The notes: generated by a model from the sequence alone, not told the origin. 59,990 nt of DNA from an uncultured bacterium (GCA_905215325.1 CAJMPP010000012.1:1-59990), one strand, 5' to 3'; numbered from the stretch's first letter, positions 48,081 through 56,595 are shown. Program-made: numbers and translations.

Positions 48081-48980
48081 TTAGCGCTTCGCAAGCGCCG
48101 TGCACAGCGCATCGAGCAGCGTGATGGCGAAATGCTGGGCCGAACGGCCCACGCCGGCGTCCTCCCACATGCTACCGGGAAGCTCGACGGCGATGCGCGC
48201 CGGGTCGGCCTGCATGGCCGCCTCAAGCGCCGATTCCAAACGCATGGACAGCGTCTCCTCAGGGGCGAACCCCACGCGAGGCGCATTGCCCGTCTGCTCT
48301 TCGGGCAGCACGATGTGCACGAGCAGCATCTGCTCATCGGGCGCCACCAGCAGGTTGTCGGCGCTGACGATCTTCGATGCGGGATTGGTGGCAAGCGCCA
48401 GGTTGCTCATGCGCGAAGCCACGCTGCGCGTGAACTCCTGCGTGCCGAACAGGCACAGCGCGTTGCGCTCAAGCACGCCGGCCGCGCGTGCGAAGCCCAG
48501 GTGAGAGGAGCCGCGCACGGCCTCCTTGCCCTCCCAGGAATGATGCAGGTTGCGGATGGCAGCATACGTGTAAGCACCGGCTATGCCGTCGGTGGGCAGA
48601 CCCAGGTTCGTCTGGAACTTGCGCAGGGCAAGCTCGGTGAACGCGCCGAAGATGCCATCGATGTCGCCGCAGGCGAAACCGAGCGCGGAAAGCGCCTTCT
48701 GCAGCTGCTGCACGTCATGGCCGTGGAAGTGGGGCATGCGCAGGTACAGCGTGCGGTCGCCCAGGCAAAACGACGCATCCACCAGGGCAGCCCACGTTTT
48801 CTCGTCCACCTCGTCGCCGCACTCGAGCTGCGCCTGGGAGCGAAAAGCGGCGACGGCCTTCGCCGTTTCGGGCCCGAACAGTCCGTCGATGCAGGCCTCG
48901 TCCAGAAGCCCGATGCGGGATAGACGGTGCTGCACGTCCTCGACGGCAGCTCCGGAATCGTTGAGTTTAATGGTTTCCAT
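48081..48980 (-). CDS. Protein with two peptidoglycan-binding domains
   Basis: A 299-residue protein without a signal peptide. Two PG_binding_1 domains lie in tandem: residues about 5-60 (GLLDEACIDGLFGPETAKAVAAF) and about 80-140 (GDIDGIFGAFTELALRKFQ). The C-terminal 150 residues resemble no family I can name, though an amidase-like role similar to N-acetylmuramoyl-L-alanine amidases (SVASRMSNLALA and HFAITLLDAL) is possible. It starts 9 bases after the polyprenyl synthase gene, so the two form an operon. Confidence 0.78.
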   Translation of the reverse strand: METIKLNDSGAAVEDVQHRLSRIGLLDEACIDGLFGPETAKAVAAFRSQAQLECGDEVDEKTWAALVDASFCLGDRTLYLRMPHFHGHDVQQLQKALSALGFACGDIDGIFGAFTELALRKFQTNLGLPTDGIAGAYTYAAIRNLHHSWEGKEAVRGSSHLGFARAAGVLERNALCLFGTQEFTRSVASRMSNLALATNPASKIVSADNLLVAPDEQMLLVHIVLPEEQTGNAPRVGFAPEETLSMRLESALEAAMQADPARIAVELPGSMWEDAGVGRSAQHFAITLLDALCTALAKR

Positions 48981-48989
48981 TGCACCCAC

Positions 48990-50045
48990 CTACTTCAGTC
49001 GGTTCACAAACCAATCGGCCATGGAGATCAGCAAATCGCGCGATAGGGACGGTCCTACCTTTTCCACCAAGCGGCCCTTCGCGGTGTTGGTCAGGTTCTC
49101 GGCGTAAGCGCGCGCATACTCGACGCTGCCGGTGGCCTGCATGATGTCGACCGCCTCGGCGAGCACCGCCGGGTCCTTCTCCTTTGCGGACAAGATCTGG
49201 ATAAGGCGCTCGCGCGCCTCGGGGGCAGCGTTTTCCAGGGCGTGCACCACCACCAGCGTGCGCTTGCCCTCGGTGATGTCGCTGCGGAAGTCCTTTTTCG
49301 TGGACTCCTCGCTGCCGATGAGGTTGAGCAGGTCGTCCTGGATCTGGAACGCCAAGCCCGTATCAAGGCCGTAGCTGCGCAGGGCCTCCACCTCCTCCGC
49401 CGTGCCGCCGCCGATGATGGCGCCCACGGCCAGCGGCACCGCACCGGAGTAGTGGGCGGTTTTATGCGTGGCCATGACCAGGTAGTCCCCGGGGGTGATG
49501 TCGTAGCGGCCATCGCGCGCCCATCCGATGTCGAGGGCCTGGCCTTCTATGGTGCGGCGCGTCATTTCGATGAGCTCGGAGATAACGCACACCTTCGTAT
49601 GATCGTCAAGGTCGGGGTCTTCCACAACCGTGCCGTTCACCAGGGACAGGGCCAGGTCGCCCGCGTTGATGGCAAGGCCGATGCCCTCCGTGCAGTGCAT
49701 GCACGGCTCGCCGCGGCGAAGCTCCGCCTCGTCGGCGATATCATCGTGGATGAGGGCGGCGGTATGGAAGTGCTCGATGGCCGCCGCCGCGCTAGTGGCC
49801 AGGCGCATGTCGCCGCCTACGGCCAGGCATGCGGCGAAGCAGATGAGCGGACGATGGCGCTTGCCGCCGTTTTCGCTATACCGCTTCAGCGGCGTGTACA
49901 GGTAACGATCCATATCGGGGTGCATTCCCGCGGGAAGGTAGGTGTTCACCAGATCCCCTACCTGTTCGGCATAGGCCATCAGATAGCCTTCGAAGGTTTT
50001 CGGGGGTTCGGCTACGTCTGCGATGATCTCGTTGATGTTCTTCAT
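48990..50045 (-). CDS. Polyprenyl synthetase family protein
   Basis: A trans-prenyltransferase of about 351 residues that extends isoprenoid chains from IPP. The first Asp-rich motif is LIHDDIADEAELRRG. The second is FQIQDDLLN, with Asn in place of the usual last Asp. GGKRHRP near residue 75 binds IPP. The product is unknown (menaquinone side chain or a carrier lipid). The start is uncertain: ATG at the position chosen has a weak AAGAAAG site, and another ATG lies 12 codons upstream. Confidence 0.9.
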   Translation of the reverse strand: MKNINEIIADVAEPPKTFEGYLMAYAEQVGDLVNTYLPAGMHPDMDRYLYTPLKRYSENGGKRHRPLICFAACLAVGGDMRLATSAAAAIEHFHTAALIHDDIADEAELRRGEPCMHCTEGIGLAINAGDLALSLVNGTVVEDPDLDDHTKVCVISELIEMTRRTIEGQALDIGWARDGRYDITPGDYLVMATHKTAHYSGAVPLAVGAIIGGGTAEEVEALRSYGLDTGLAFQIQDDLLNLIGSEESTKKDFRSDITEGKRTLVVVHALENAAPEARERLIQILSAKEKDPAVLAEAVDIMQATGSVEYARAYAENLTNTAKGRLVEKVGPSLSRDLLISMADWFVNRLK

Positions 50046-50192
50046 AGCGCTTTCTTGATTCGAATCGCTTGCATGCTTCATGCCATGGTACCACAAGCGC
50101 CTTGCGCCCACGCGCCCCTCCGGACAAGCGGCGCAATCAGCCAAGGAACTTCAAATTGACCGCTGTCAAGACGTCCTCGCGGCTTTTTCTGA

Positions 50193-50198
50193 TATGAT
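50193..50198 (+). promoter_or_regulatory. Extended -10 box of tRNA-Leu
   Basis: TGATATGAT gives an extended -10 (TGN plus TATGAT) 18 bases ahead of the tRNA. No good -35 is present at the normal spacing; a TTGACC lies too far upstream. Confidence 0.5.
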
Positions 50199-50215
50199 GG
50201 TTGGCGCGCTAACGC

Positions 50216-50300
50216 GGGAGCGTGGCGGAATCGGCATACGCAGCGGACTTAAAATCCGCCGCCGCAAGGCTTGTGGGTTCGAATCCCACCGCTCCTACCA
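50216..50300 (+). tRNA. tRNA-Leu (TAA anticodon)
   Basis: An 85-base class II tRNA with long variable arm, acceptor stem GGGAGCG/CGCTCCT, anticodon TAA in CTTAAAA and encoded CCA. It is one of the few plus-strand genes. Confidence 0.95.
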
Positions 50301-50312
50301 TGCGAACACGGC

Positions 50313-50345
50313 AACGGCCCTGATCGGTTACCGATCCGGGCCGTT
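50313..50345. terminator. Terminator of tRNA-Leu, shared with the ppx gene
   Basis: A 15-bp stem with one mismatch and a TTA loop, followed by TTTCAG on the plus strand; it lies between convergent units. Confidence 0.75.
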
Positions 50346-50431
50346 TCAGCATGTTCGGGCAAATCCGATACGCAGCCGCGCGAGACCGCTCGCAAAGCAT
50401 CAGCCCGCGCCATCTTGCTTGGAAGGCCGGC

Positions 50432-51403
50432 CTATCCGAGCTTTGCCGCATCCAAGATGATGCCATGCAGGATGTCCGTCTCGCTGACGGTGAACCCGTC
50501 CACGCCGACGGCGTCCATGACCGCCTGCATGATGACCAGGCCCGCCACGATGACCGGCGCTCGGCCGGGGTCCAGACCCACAACCTGGCTGCGCCGCTCC
50601 AAAGGCATGGCCGCAAGCTCCGAGTACTGTCGATCGAGCTGCTGGCGCGTCACATGCGCCTTATGCACCTTCGCCGAATCGTACACGCGCATCCGATCGC
50701 GCACCGCGACCACCGTGGTAGCAGTGCCCGCGACCGCCACCAGGCGCTCAGGCGCCACGCCGGCCCTCCCGGCTTCCTCGAGATGCTCGGCAAGCTGCTG
50801 CGTCACCCATTCGCGCGCCTCTTCAAGCTCGGCGGGCGCGGGAGGGTCGGTGCGGATGAACTTCTCGGTGACGCGTCGGCATCCGACATCGAAGGAGTGC
50901 GCCCACACAGGCGCTTGGCCCGCACGGCCCACCACCATTTCGGTGGAGCCGCCGCCGATATCCACCACCATAAGGTCCTGACCGGGGAAGTCGCACGATG
51001 CGCCCGAGAACGACAGTCCCGCCTCCTTCCAACCGGGGATGACTGAAAGGACGACGCCGAGCTCCGCCAAACGCCGCACGAACTCATCGGAATTCCCCGC
51101 ATCGCGCGATGCCGAGGTGGCCACCGCGATGGTCTTGGCGATGGGGGCACCCTGCTCGGCAAGGCGGTCGCGCACGGCGCAATACTCCCCTACCGTTTCA
51201 ACGGTGCGATCGATTGCGGCAGGCGAGAGCATACCGGTGGCATCGACGCCTTCGCCAAGGTTGGTGATGGCGTATTCGCGATCCACCTCATGGATGGCGC
51301 CCGCGGCGTCGACGTCCGCCACGAGCATGCGGCACGTGACCGTTCCGATGTCGATGGCGGCATAGCGCCCTGCAACAAAGCCTTGCGCGCGGCTCTCGGT
51401 CAT
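50432..51403 (-). CDS. Ppx/GppA family phosphatase
   Basis: A 323-residue enzyme of the ASKHA fold that removes phosphate from polyphosphate or guanosine pentaphosphate. Phosphate loop motifs are AAIDIGTVTCRMLVAD near the start and VVDIGGGSTEMVVG in the middle; GTATTVVAV is also typical. It lacks the extra C-terminal domains of E. coli Ppx. An AAAGGGG site precedes the ATG. It lies downstream of the FtsB/DivIC-like gene, 19 bases away. Confidence 0.92.
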   Translation of the reverse strand: MTESRAQGFVAGRYAAIDIGTVTCRMLVADVDAAGAIHEVDREYAITNLGEGVDATGMLSPAAIDRTVETVGEYCAVRDRLAEQGAPIAKTIAVATSASRDAGNSDEFVRRLAELGVVLSVIPGWKEAGLSFSGASCDFPGQDLMVVDIGGGSTEMVVGRAGQAPVWAHSFDVGCRRVTEKFIRTDPPAPAELEEAREWVTQQLAEHLEEAGRAGVAPERLVAVAGTATTVVAVRDRMRVYDSAKVHKAHVTRQQLDRQYSELAAMPLERRSQVVGLDPGRAPVIVAGLVIMQAVMDAVGVDGFTVSETDILHGIILDAAKLG

Positions 51404-51422
51404 GGCAACCCCTTTCGCCTGC

Positions 51423-52409
51423 TTATTTGTAGCCGAACACCAGATCGAGCAGCGGCGAGTACCACGTATCGGGCGCCTGCACGCTATCGGAGGAGATGTT
51501 GGGTGTGATGGTGGAGCCCTGCTGGGTTTCCTCCAGGTTCAAACCGCGCACGTTGGCGGATTCCTCCCCTTTTTTCACCCAGCCGAGCTGCTCGTGGGCA
51601 CGCTGCTCGACGCCTGCATCGGTTTGCAGGGAATCGACATCGGATTGCAGCTCCTGGTTGCGATCGACGAGCGCATCGTATTCGATGACCAGCTTGTCAT
51701 GGTCGCGCACGCTGCAATAGTAGCGCTGCGCGGTGGGATACAGGAACACCGTGGACATGACCAGGCACGCCGCCACGGCGGCGCCGATCATGAACGTGCG
51801 GGAGCCCATGGCGCCCATAAGGGCGTCTTTGGAAAAGCGCGCACGGCGGCGGTTGCGCGACGGCGCAGCCTCATCGGCCTGCATGCGCTGGGCACGGCGC
51901 TGGCTTGCGCCCATCTGCCCTTTGTACACGGCTGCGCGCGGGGAATCGTCGCTCTCGGGCGCTTGCCCGCCGAACTGCTTCTCGAACGCGCGGCCGGCCT
52001 TGGCCTTGGCACGTGCCTTGGCCTTGGCGCGGCGGCGATCGGCTGCCGTGACCCGACCCTCTTCCGGCTCCTGGGCACGTCCATCGCGCTCCTGCGCGGA
52101 AACGCGAGAGGAGCGACGCTGCTCGGCAACGGCTTCGTCGCGTTTACGGGCGGCACGGGAGGCGCCGCGACGCTGCTGCGCGGAATGCTGGAAGGCTTCC
52201 TCTTCGGAATACGGCTGCGCGAACGCGTCCTCGGAAAGATAGGACAGCAAAGGCGAGCTTTGACGGCGCGGGGCTTGCGAGGGACGCTGGCCCGCACGGG
52301 CACGACCCGCCTGCAAGCGCTCCGCCCGATCGCGATGTTGATGTTCTGGGTAACGGGAACCGCCTCGCTTGACGTCGTCGAACGAGAGGATATGAGCTTG
52401 CCGTGACAT
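51423..52409 (-). CDS. FtsB/DivIC-like septum formation protein
   Basis: A 328-residue single-pass protein. The first 220 residues are highly charged (Arg/Lys/Gln/Ala) and probably disordered in the cytoplasm. A membrane helix (about residues 226-248, GAAVAACLVMSTVFLYP) is followed by a coiled coil (HDKLVIEYDALVDRNQELQSDVDSL), the DivIC/FtsB pattern, ending at WYSPLLDLVFGYK. Such proteins bridge division proteins FtsL and FtsQ. The long basic N-terminus is unlike the short E. coli FtsB but is common in actinobacteria. Confidence 0.85.
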   Translation of the reverse strand: MSRQAHILSFDDVKRGGSRYPEHQHRDRAERLQAGRARAGQRPSQAPRRQSSPLLSYLSEDAFAQPYSEEEAFQHSAQQRRGASRAARKRDEAVAEQRRSSRVSAQERDGRAQEPEEGRVTAADRRRAKAKARAKAKAGRAFEKQFGGQAPESDDSPRAAVYKGQMGASQRRAQRMQADEAAPSRNRRRARFSKDALMGAMGSRTFMIGAAVAACLVMSTVFLYPTAQRYYCSVRDHDKLVIEYDALVDRNQELQSDVDSLQTDAGVEQRAHEQLGWVKKGEESANVRGLNLEETQQGSTITPNISSDSVQAPDTWYSPLLDLVFGYK

Positions 52410-52523
52410 GGATGACCGCCCCTTAGCGCATGTGGTTCGATTAAGTGTGTGATTTGATGCAAGAAGCATTCGGTAGGATAGCACATCGGGCGACGCCGCG
52501 CGGCCGGCACCCAAGATGGAAAA

Positions 52524-52552
52524 CCGCCCGTCTCCAAGGTGGAAACGGGCGG
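52524..52552 (-). terminator. Terminator of the DtxR-family gene
   Basis: A 12-bp stem (one mismatch) with a 5-base loop lies 42 bases past the stop; the minus strand continues UUUUCC. Confidence 0.8.
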
Positions 52553-52594
52553 CTGGCATGCGGTTTAGCTTCAGCGATGGGCGCCTTCGCGCCT

Positions 52595-52975
52595 TTAGAG
52601 GTCGAGCTTTTTAATATAAGCTCTCCATTTCTCGAACGAGTCGTCGCTGATGGCGTGTTCCATAAGGCAGGCTTCGCTCTCGGCAACGTCGGCGGGAATG
52701 CCCAGCTCCTTGTGCAGGAACTTCGAAAGCATGCAATGACGCTCGTAGATGGCGGTGCCATACGTAAAGCCAGCCTCGGTGAGGGTGACATCGCCGTAAT
52801 ACGGCTGCTCGGCAAGCGCCTTCTCCTTCAGCGCGGTGACCGCCTTGTTCACGGAAGCCTTGGAAACGCCCATTTTGTTGGCGATGTCGACAGATCGGAC
52901 GGACACCTCCGTGGTGCCCCCGAGCATTACGATGGCCTCAAGGTAATCCTCGTGCGATTTGGACATCTTCTCCAT
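52595..52975 (-). CDS. DtxR-family metal-dependent transcriptional repressor
   Basis: A 126-residue protein with a winged helix (SVRSVDIANKMGVSKASVNKAVTAL) and the dimerisation/metal domain, but no C-terminal SH3 domain. The late motif EACLMEH matches the Cys102-Glu105-His106 metal site of DtxR/IdeR more than the Glu99-Glu102-His103 site of MntR, so iron is a reasonable guess. An early D-x-x-E (residues 10-13) fits the other metal site. An AGGAGG site precedes the ATG. Its own promoter region has a possible GTNAC pair at 52989-53006. It lies close to the feo operon. Confidence 0.9.
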   Translation of the reverse strand: MEKMSKSHEDYLEAIVMLGGTTEVSVRSVDIANKMGVSKASVNKAVTALKEKALAEQPYYGDVTLTEAGFTYGTAIYERHCMLSKFLHKELGIPADVAESEACLMEHAISDDSFEKWRAYIKKLDL

Positions 52976-53094
52976 TGGGCCCTCCTTTCATAGTTACTCC
53001 CTATAGTACCACAGGGCGACAGCATAACGCCAAAAGCGCATAGCTGTGCATTCAAGCTGCTCAAGCGGCCTGCGGATTCGCGGGGAAAACTCGG

Positions 53095-53253
53095 AAAGGG
53101 AAACGTGGCCGACGAGGGTGGAGAGGAGGGGGTATGGAACCCTCGTCGGCCTGCTGATACGGCGGGGCCAGACGAGAAGAGCCCTGCCGCCGGGTCAGCA
53201 AAAGAGAGAGACGTCGAATGGCCTTCGCGAGGGGGGAACGCTTGCCATCGACA
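53095..53253 (-). ncRNA. Candidate metal-responsive small RNA with C-rich loops
   Basis: The RNA predicted from the adjacent promoter folds into three stem-loops. Stem 1 (53213-53252) has 9 bp with one bulge and an inner loop UUCCCCCCU. Stem 2 (53152-53200) is imperfect with a pyrimidine-rich loop. Stem 3 (53107-53151) has 13 perfect base pairs and a 19-base loop containing ACCCCCUCCUCUCC, which includes the anti-Shine-Dalgarno CCUCCU. A CUCUCUCUUUU linker joins stems 1 and 2. The tail after stem 3 (ACGUUUCCCUUU) is weakly U-rich, so the 3' end is uncertain. It could instead be a long leader of the DtxR gene, 130 bases downstream. Confidence 0.65.
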
Positions 53254-53259
53254 TTTGTC

Positions 53260-53288
53260 AGTATAGGGTAACTTTAGTAACCCGTCAA
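53260..53288 (-). promoter_or_regulatory. Strong promoter of the candidate small RNA
   Basis: TTGACG and TATACT are separated by exactly 17 bases on the minus strand. Immediately upstream is an AT-rich inverted repeat (AACTTTT...AAAAGTT, 53290-53308), which could act as an UP element. Confidence 0.88.
53266..53283. promoter_or_regulatory. Palindromic operator filling the promoter spacer
   Basis: GGGTAACTTTAGTAACCC is an 18-bp imperfect inverted repeat (7 of 8 arm positions match) lying between the -35 and -10 boxes. A bound repressor would block RNA polymerase. The neighbouring DtxR-family protein is the prime candidate. Confidence 0.65.
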
Positions 53289-53526
53289 TAACTTTTTTGG
53301 GAAAAGTTTACTCGAGCGATCTTTATCTTTCTCGATTGATTCGCGAGCTCATCCGAGCGCCTCGCGAACGCTCGACACTGGAGCGGACGGGCTTCCCGTT
53401 TCCGGCTAACCTGCAAGCTCATTCGAACGCTTCTGATACGAACCTACCCCACCGCCCAGACATCACGAGGGGGCGACTGCGTCACGCGCCCCACCCCCCC
53501 CCGACCGCAAGACCGTCGAATACGCA
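53289..53526. other. Gene-free stretch between the small RNA promoter and the feo terminator
   Basis: It holds the AT-rich inverted repeat near 53290-53308 and an odd C-rich run (a CCCCACCCCCCCCG stretch near 53491). Plus-strand frames crossing it have no ribosome-binding site and low-quality content. Nothing else is seen. Confidence 0.5.
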
Positions 53527-53553
53527 AAAGGGCCAGCATCAAGCCGGCCCTTT
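53527..53553 (-). terminator. Terminator of the feo operon
   Basis: An AAAGGGCC/GGCCCTTT stem extended by GC pairs, with UUUUGCG following on the minus strand, 45 bases past the last gene. Confidence 0.8.
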
Positions 53554-53597
53554 CCCTTGGTCGCACCTTCGATACCGCGGACGTGCCCGCGATTCGC

Positions 53598-53816
53598 CTA
53601 TCTGCCGGATACGGCCTTGCCCATGTCGGCGGCCATGCGCGCCGCGGCGCTGCACCCCGTGCACCCGCCGCAGCCGCCCGAACAGCCACGCGGGCTGTCG
53701 GCGTGGCAGTCGCACATGCCACGGCTCCACAGACGGCGCACGGCCCATGCAGCCCATGCGATCACGATCAACAGGACCGCCACGGTCGGCAGGTTGAATT
53801 CCAAACCCAAGATCAC
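53598..53816 (-). CDS. FeoB-associated Cys-rich membrane protein
   Basis: A 72-residue protein with one N-terminal membrane helix (VAVLLIVIAWAAWAV) followed by a Cys-rich tail CDCHADSPRGCSGGCGGCTGC. This is the layout of the FeoB-associated (P12) family found beside feoB in many anaerobes. It begins at GTG after AAAGGAGA. The Cys cluster may bind iron or sense redox; the role is not established. It is the last gene of the feo operon. Confidence 0.9.
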   Translation of the reverse strand: MILGLEFNLPTVAVLLIVIAWAAWAVRRLWSRGMCDCHADSPRGCSGGCGGCTGCSAAARMAADMGKAVSGR

Positions 53817-53893
53817 GGCCCGTCTCCTTTCCTAAGCCGCACGCCTATGCCAGCGCGCAAAAAATGTTTCACTTGGATAATACCACGAACGGC

Positions 53894-53925
53894 AGCGGGA
53901 CCCCGCCCTGAGGCGGCGTCCCGCT
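53894..53925. terminator. Hairpin between feoB and the Cys-rich gene
   Basis: A 14-bp stem with two mismatches and a CTGA loop, without a U-run. It may lower expression of the last gene or stabilise the feoB message. Confidence 0.45.
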
Positions 53926-54000
53926 TAAAGCAGTTCACGTCTTCGCGAAACCGTCATCGATCGCTTTCAGGCCCGATACCGGTCTTGCAAGATGAGCGCA

Positions 54001-56595
54001 CTACTTCTCCTGCTTCTCCTCACGCTTGGGCATGGGACGGAAGATCTGGAACAGCATGGCCGCAGCGATGACGATGGCCACAACGGTGAACACGTTGAAC
54101 TCGACCTCGCCGGTCGCAAGGCCGACGAACTGGTAGAGCATGGTGCCCACGCACCAGGCGAAACCGCACAGGTAGCCGATGGTAATCCAGAACCACTTCG
54201 GAGAGTTTTGCTGCTGGCGGATGGTGCCCATGGCGGCGAAGCACGGAGCGCACAGCAGGTTGAACGCGCAGAAGGCGACCACGGCAGCGGTGGAACCGCC
54301 GAGCATCTGCAGGAAGCCGAACCACAGCTGCGGGTCAGCCTCGCCGTAATCGGCCAGCTGCGTGATGATGCCCACGGTTGCCACGACGTTCTCCTTGGCC
54401 ACCAAGCCGGTGACGGCGGTCGCCGTGGCCTGCCAGTTATCGAAGCCCAGCGGGGCGAAGATCCAGGCAAGCAGGTTGCCCAGGCCGGCCATGAGGCTGT
54501 GCTCCATGTAGTCGGGGGCATCGGGGTCGAGCAGGCCGAAGCCCTCGCCCGCATCGCCGAAGTTCATGAGGAACCAGATGACGATGGTCGACAGGAAGAT
54601 GATGGTACCTGCCTTGATGATGTAGCCCTTCACGCGCTCCCACATGGACAGCAGGACGGACTTCACCGTGGGCATATGGTACTCGGGCAGCTCCATGACG
54701 AACGGGGTGGCCTCGCCGGCGAACAGCTTGGTCTTCTTCAGCATGATGCCGGACAGGATGATGGCGATGACGCCCAGGAAGTAGAACATGGGGGCCACGT
54801 ACCACGTCGCCGACGAATCCCCGGATGCCAGCGCGCCGAACACGAGCGCGATGATGGGCATCTTCGCGCCGCACGGGATCATCGTGGTGGTCATGATGGT
54901 CATGCGACGGTCCATCTCGTTCTCGATGGTCTTGGTGGACATGACGGCGGGCACGCCGCAGCCGGAAGCGATGAGCATCGGGATGAACGATTTACCGGAC
55001 AGGCCGAACTTGCGGAAGATGCGGTCCATGATGAACGCGACGCGGGACATGTAGCCGCACAGCTCCAGGATGCCCAGCAGCAGGAACAGGATGACCATCT
55101 GCGGGATGAAGCCGATGACGGCGCCGACGCCGGAGACGATGCCGTCATTGACGAGGGACTGCAGCCACGGCGCGACGTCTGCCGCTTCCATGGCATCGGC
55201 GATGATGGCGCCCAGACCCGGGATCCACAGGCCCCACGTGCCGTCGGACGGATCGGGCTCTTCGACCTCAAGCGCCTTCTGGTAATCGGCGAACGTGATG
55301 GACTGCTCCTCCACGTTGCCGTCCTCGTCCTCAACCTCCATGGTGGCCACGGCGTGCGAGGCTTGCGCCTGCTCGTCGAAGTCGGCGACGATGGCCTGCG
55401 CCTCCTCGTATTCGGCCATGGCGTCTTCGTAGTCGGCCACGGCGTCCTCATCGGCACCGTCTTCAGGCGCCTCAGGCTCCTCGGCGGCTAAGGCGTCGAG
55501 CACCTCCTGCGATGCATCGGAAGGCAGCTCGGACTCTTCATCCTCGCCCAGAATGTTCTCGACATAAGCCACAACCTGGGAATGCGCATCCTCGTATTCC
55601 TCGGTGGCCTCGTCGAACGCGGCGTTGCCGGTGTAGAGCCAGCCATCGCCGGAAATGCCGTCGTTGGCCCAGTCAGTCACCACGCCGCCGCCGACGGAAA
55701 CCGCCAGCCAGTACACGAAGAACATGATGACGACGAAGATGGGCAGGCCCAGCCAGCGATTGGTGACCACGCGGTCGATCTTTTGCGAAGTGGTCAGGCC
55801 CGTACGCGTGCGCTTGACGGTCTTGTCCACAACGTGGCTGATGGCGTCGTAGCGCTCGGCAGTGATGATGGATTCCGCATCATCGTCGAGCTTGTCCTCG
55901 ATGGAGGTGCGGATAGCGGAGATGGCGTCCAAGTCGGCCTGAGACAGCTTGAGGTCGGCGATGGTTTTGTCCTCGGCCTCGAACAGCTTGATGGCGTACC
56001 AGCGAGCCGCGCTGGGGGCCACCTTATCGCCAAGCACGCCCTCGATCTTGACAAGCGCCTCCTCGACGGCGGCGTCGAAGGTCATCTGCGACGCGGGGAC
56101 CTTCTTGGCGCGAGCGGCATCGATGGCGGCCTTGACGACGTCCTCCATGCCGCGGCCCTTCAGCGCCGAGGTGGGGACGATGGGGCAGCCAAGCTCGCGG
56201 GACAGACCGTCGATGTCGATCTTGTCGCCGTTCTTCTCCACCAGGTCCATCATGTTCAGCGCGATCACCACAGGGATGCCCAGGTTCAAGATCTGGCTGG
56301 TCAGATACAGGTTGCGCTCAAGATTGGTGGCGTCTACCAGGTTGATGACGGCGTCGGGGCCGCCTTCGAGCAGGTAATCGCGCGCCACGATCTCCTCGGG
56401 CGAATACGGGGACAGCGAGTAGATGCCCGGCAAGTCCGTGATGGTCACGTCCTTGTCGCGCGTGTACTTGCCCTCCTTTTTCTCGACGGTAACGCCCGGC
56501 CAGTTGCCAACGTATTGGTTGGCGCCCGTCAGGTCGTTGAACATCGTCGTCTTGCCGCAGTTCGGGTTGCCGGCAAGGGCAATGCAGATTCCCAT
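54001..56595 (-). CDS. feoB: Ferrous iron transporter FeoB with an acidic extracytoplasmic insertion
   Basis: FeoB imports Fe2+. The 864-residue protein has an N-terminal G domain (G1 GNPNCGKT at residues 9-16, DLPG 54-57, NMMD 114-117), a helical GDI-like domain to about residue 275, and a membrane part from residue 281 with the Gate motifs, including SGCGVPAVMSTKTIEN and NLLCAPCFAA. Between the first and second membrane segments (about residues 308-455) lies an Asp/Glu-rich insertion of roughly 100 residues beyond the normal loop, predicted outside the membrane. An AAAGG site precedes the ATG. It is the third gene of feoA-feoA-feoB-Cys-rich. Confidence 0.96.
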   Translation of the reverse strand: MGICIALAGNPNCGKTTMFNDLTGANQYVGNWPGVTVEKKEGKYTRDKDVTITDLPGIYSLSPYSPEEIVARDYLLEGGPDAVINLVDATNLERNLYLTSQILNLGIPVVIALNMMDLVEKNGDKIDIDGLSRELGCPIVPTSALKGRGMEDVVKAAIDAARAKKVPASQMTFDAAVEEALVKIEGVLGDKVAPSAARWYAIKLFEAEDKTIADLKLSQADLDAISAIRTSIEDKLDDDAESIITAERYDAISHVVDKTVKRTRTGLTTSQKIDRVVTNRWLGLPIFVVIMFFVYWLAVSVGGGVVTDWANDGISGDGWLYTGNAAFDEATEEYEDAHSQVVAYVENILGEDEESELPSDASQEVLDALAAEEPEAPEDGADEDAVADYEDAMAEYEEAQAIVADFDEQAQASHAVATMEVEDEDGNVEEQSITFADYQKALEVEEPDPSDGTWGLWIPGLGAIIADAMEAADVAPWLQSLVNDGIVSGVGAVIGFIPQMVILFLLLGILELCGYMSRVAFIMDRIFRKFGLSGKSFIPMLIASGCGVPAVMSTKTIENEMDRRMTIMTTTMIPCGAKMPIIALVFGALASGDSSATWYVAPMFYFLGVIAIILSGIMLKKTKLFAGEATPFVMELPEYHMPTVKSVLLSMWERVKGYIIKAGTIIFLSTIVIWFLMNFGDAGEGFGLLDPDAPDYMEHSLMAGLGNLLAWIFAPLGFDNWQATATAVTGLVAKENVVATVGIITQLADYGEADPQLWFGFLQMLGGSTAAVVAFCAFNLLCAPCFAAMGTIRQQQNSPKWFWITIGYLCGFAWCVGTMLYQFVGLATGEVEFNVFTVVAIVIAAAMLFQIFRPMPKREEKQEK

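Noticed and set aside
53297..53797. 166-codon plus-strand frame between the small RNA and the feo genes
   Set aside because: It overlaps the feo terminator and the Cys-rich gene on the other strand, and has no ribosome-binding site or domain.
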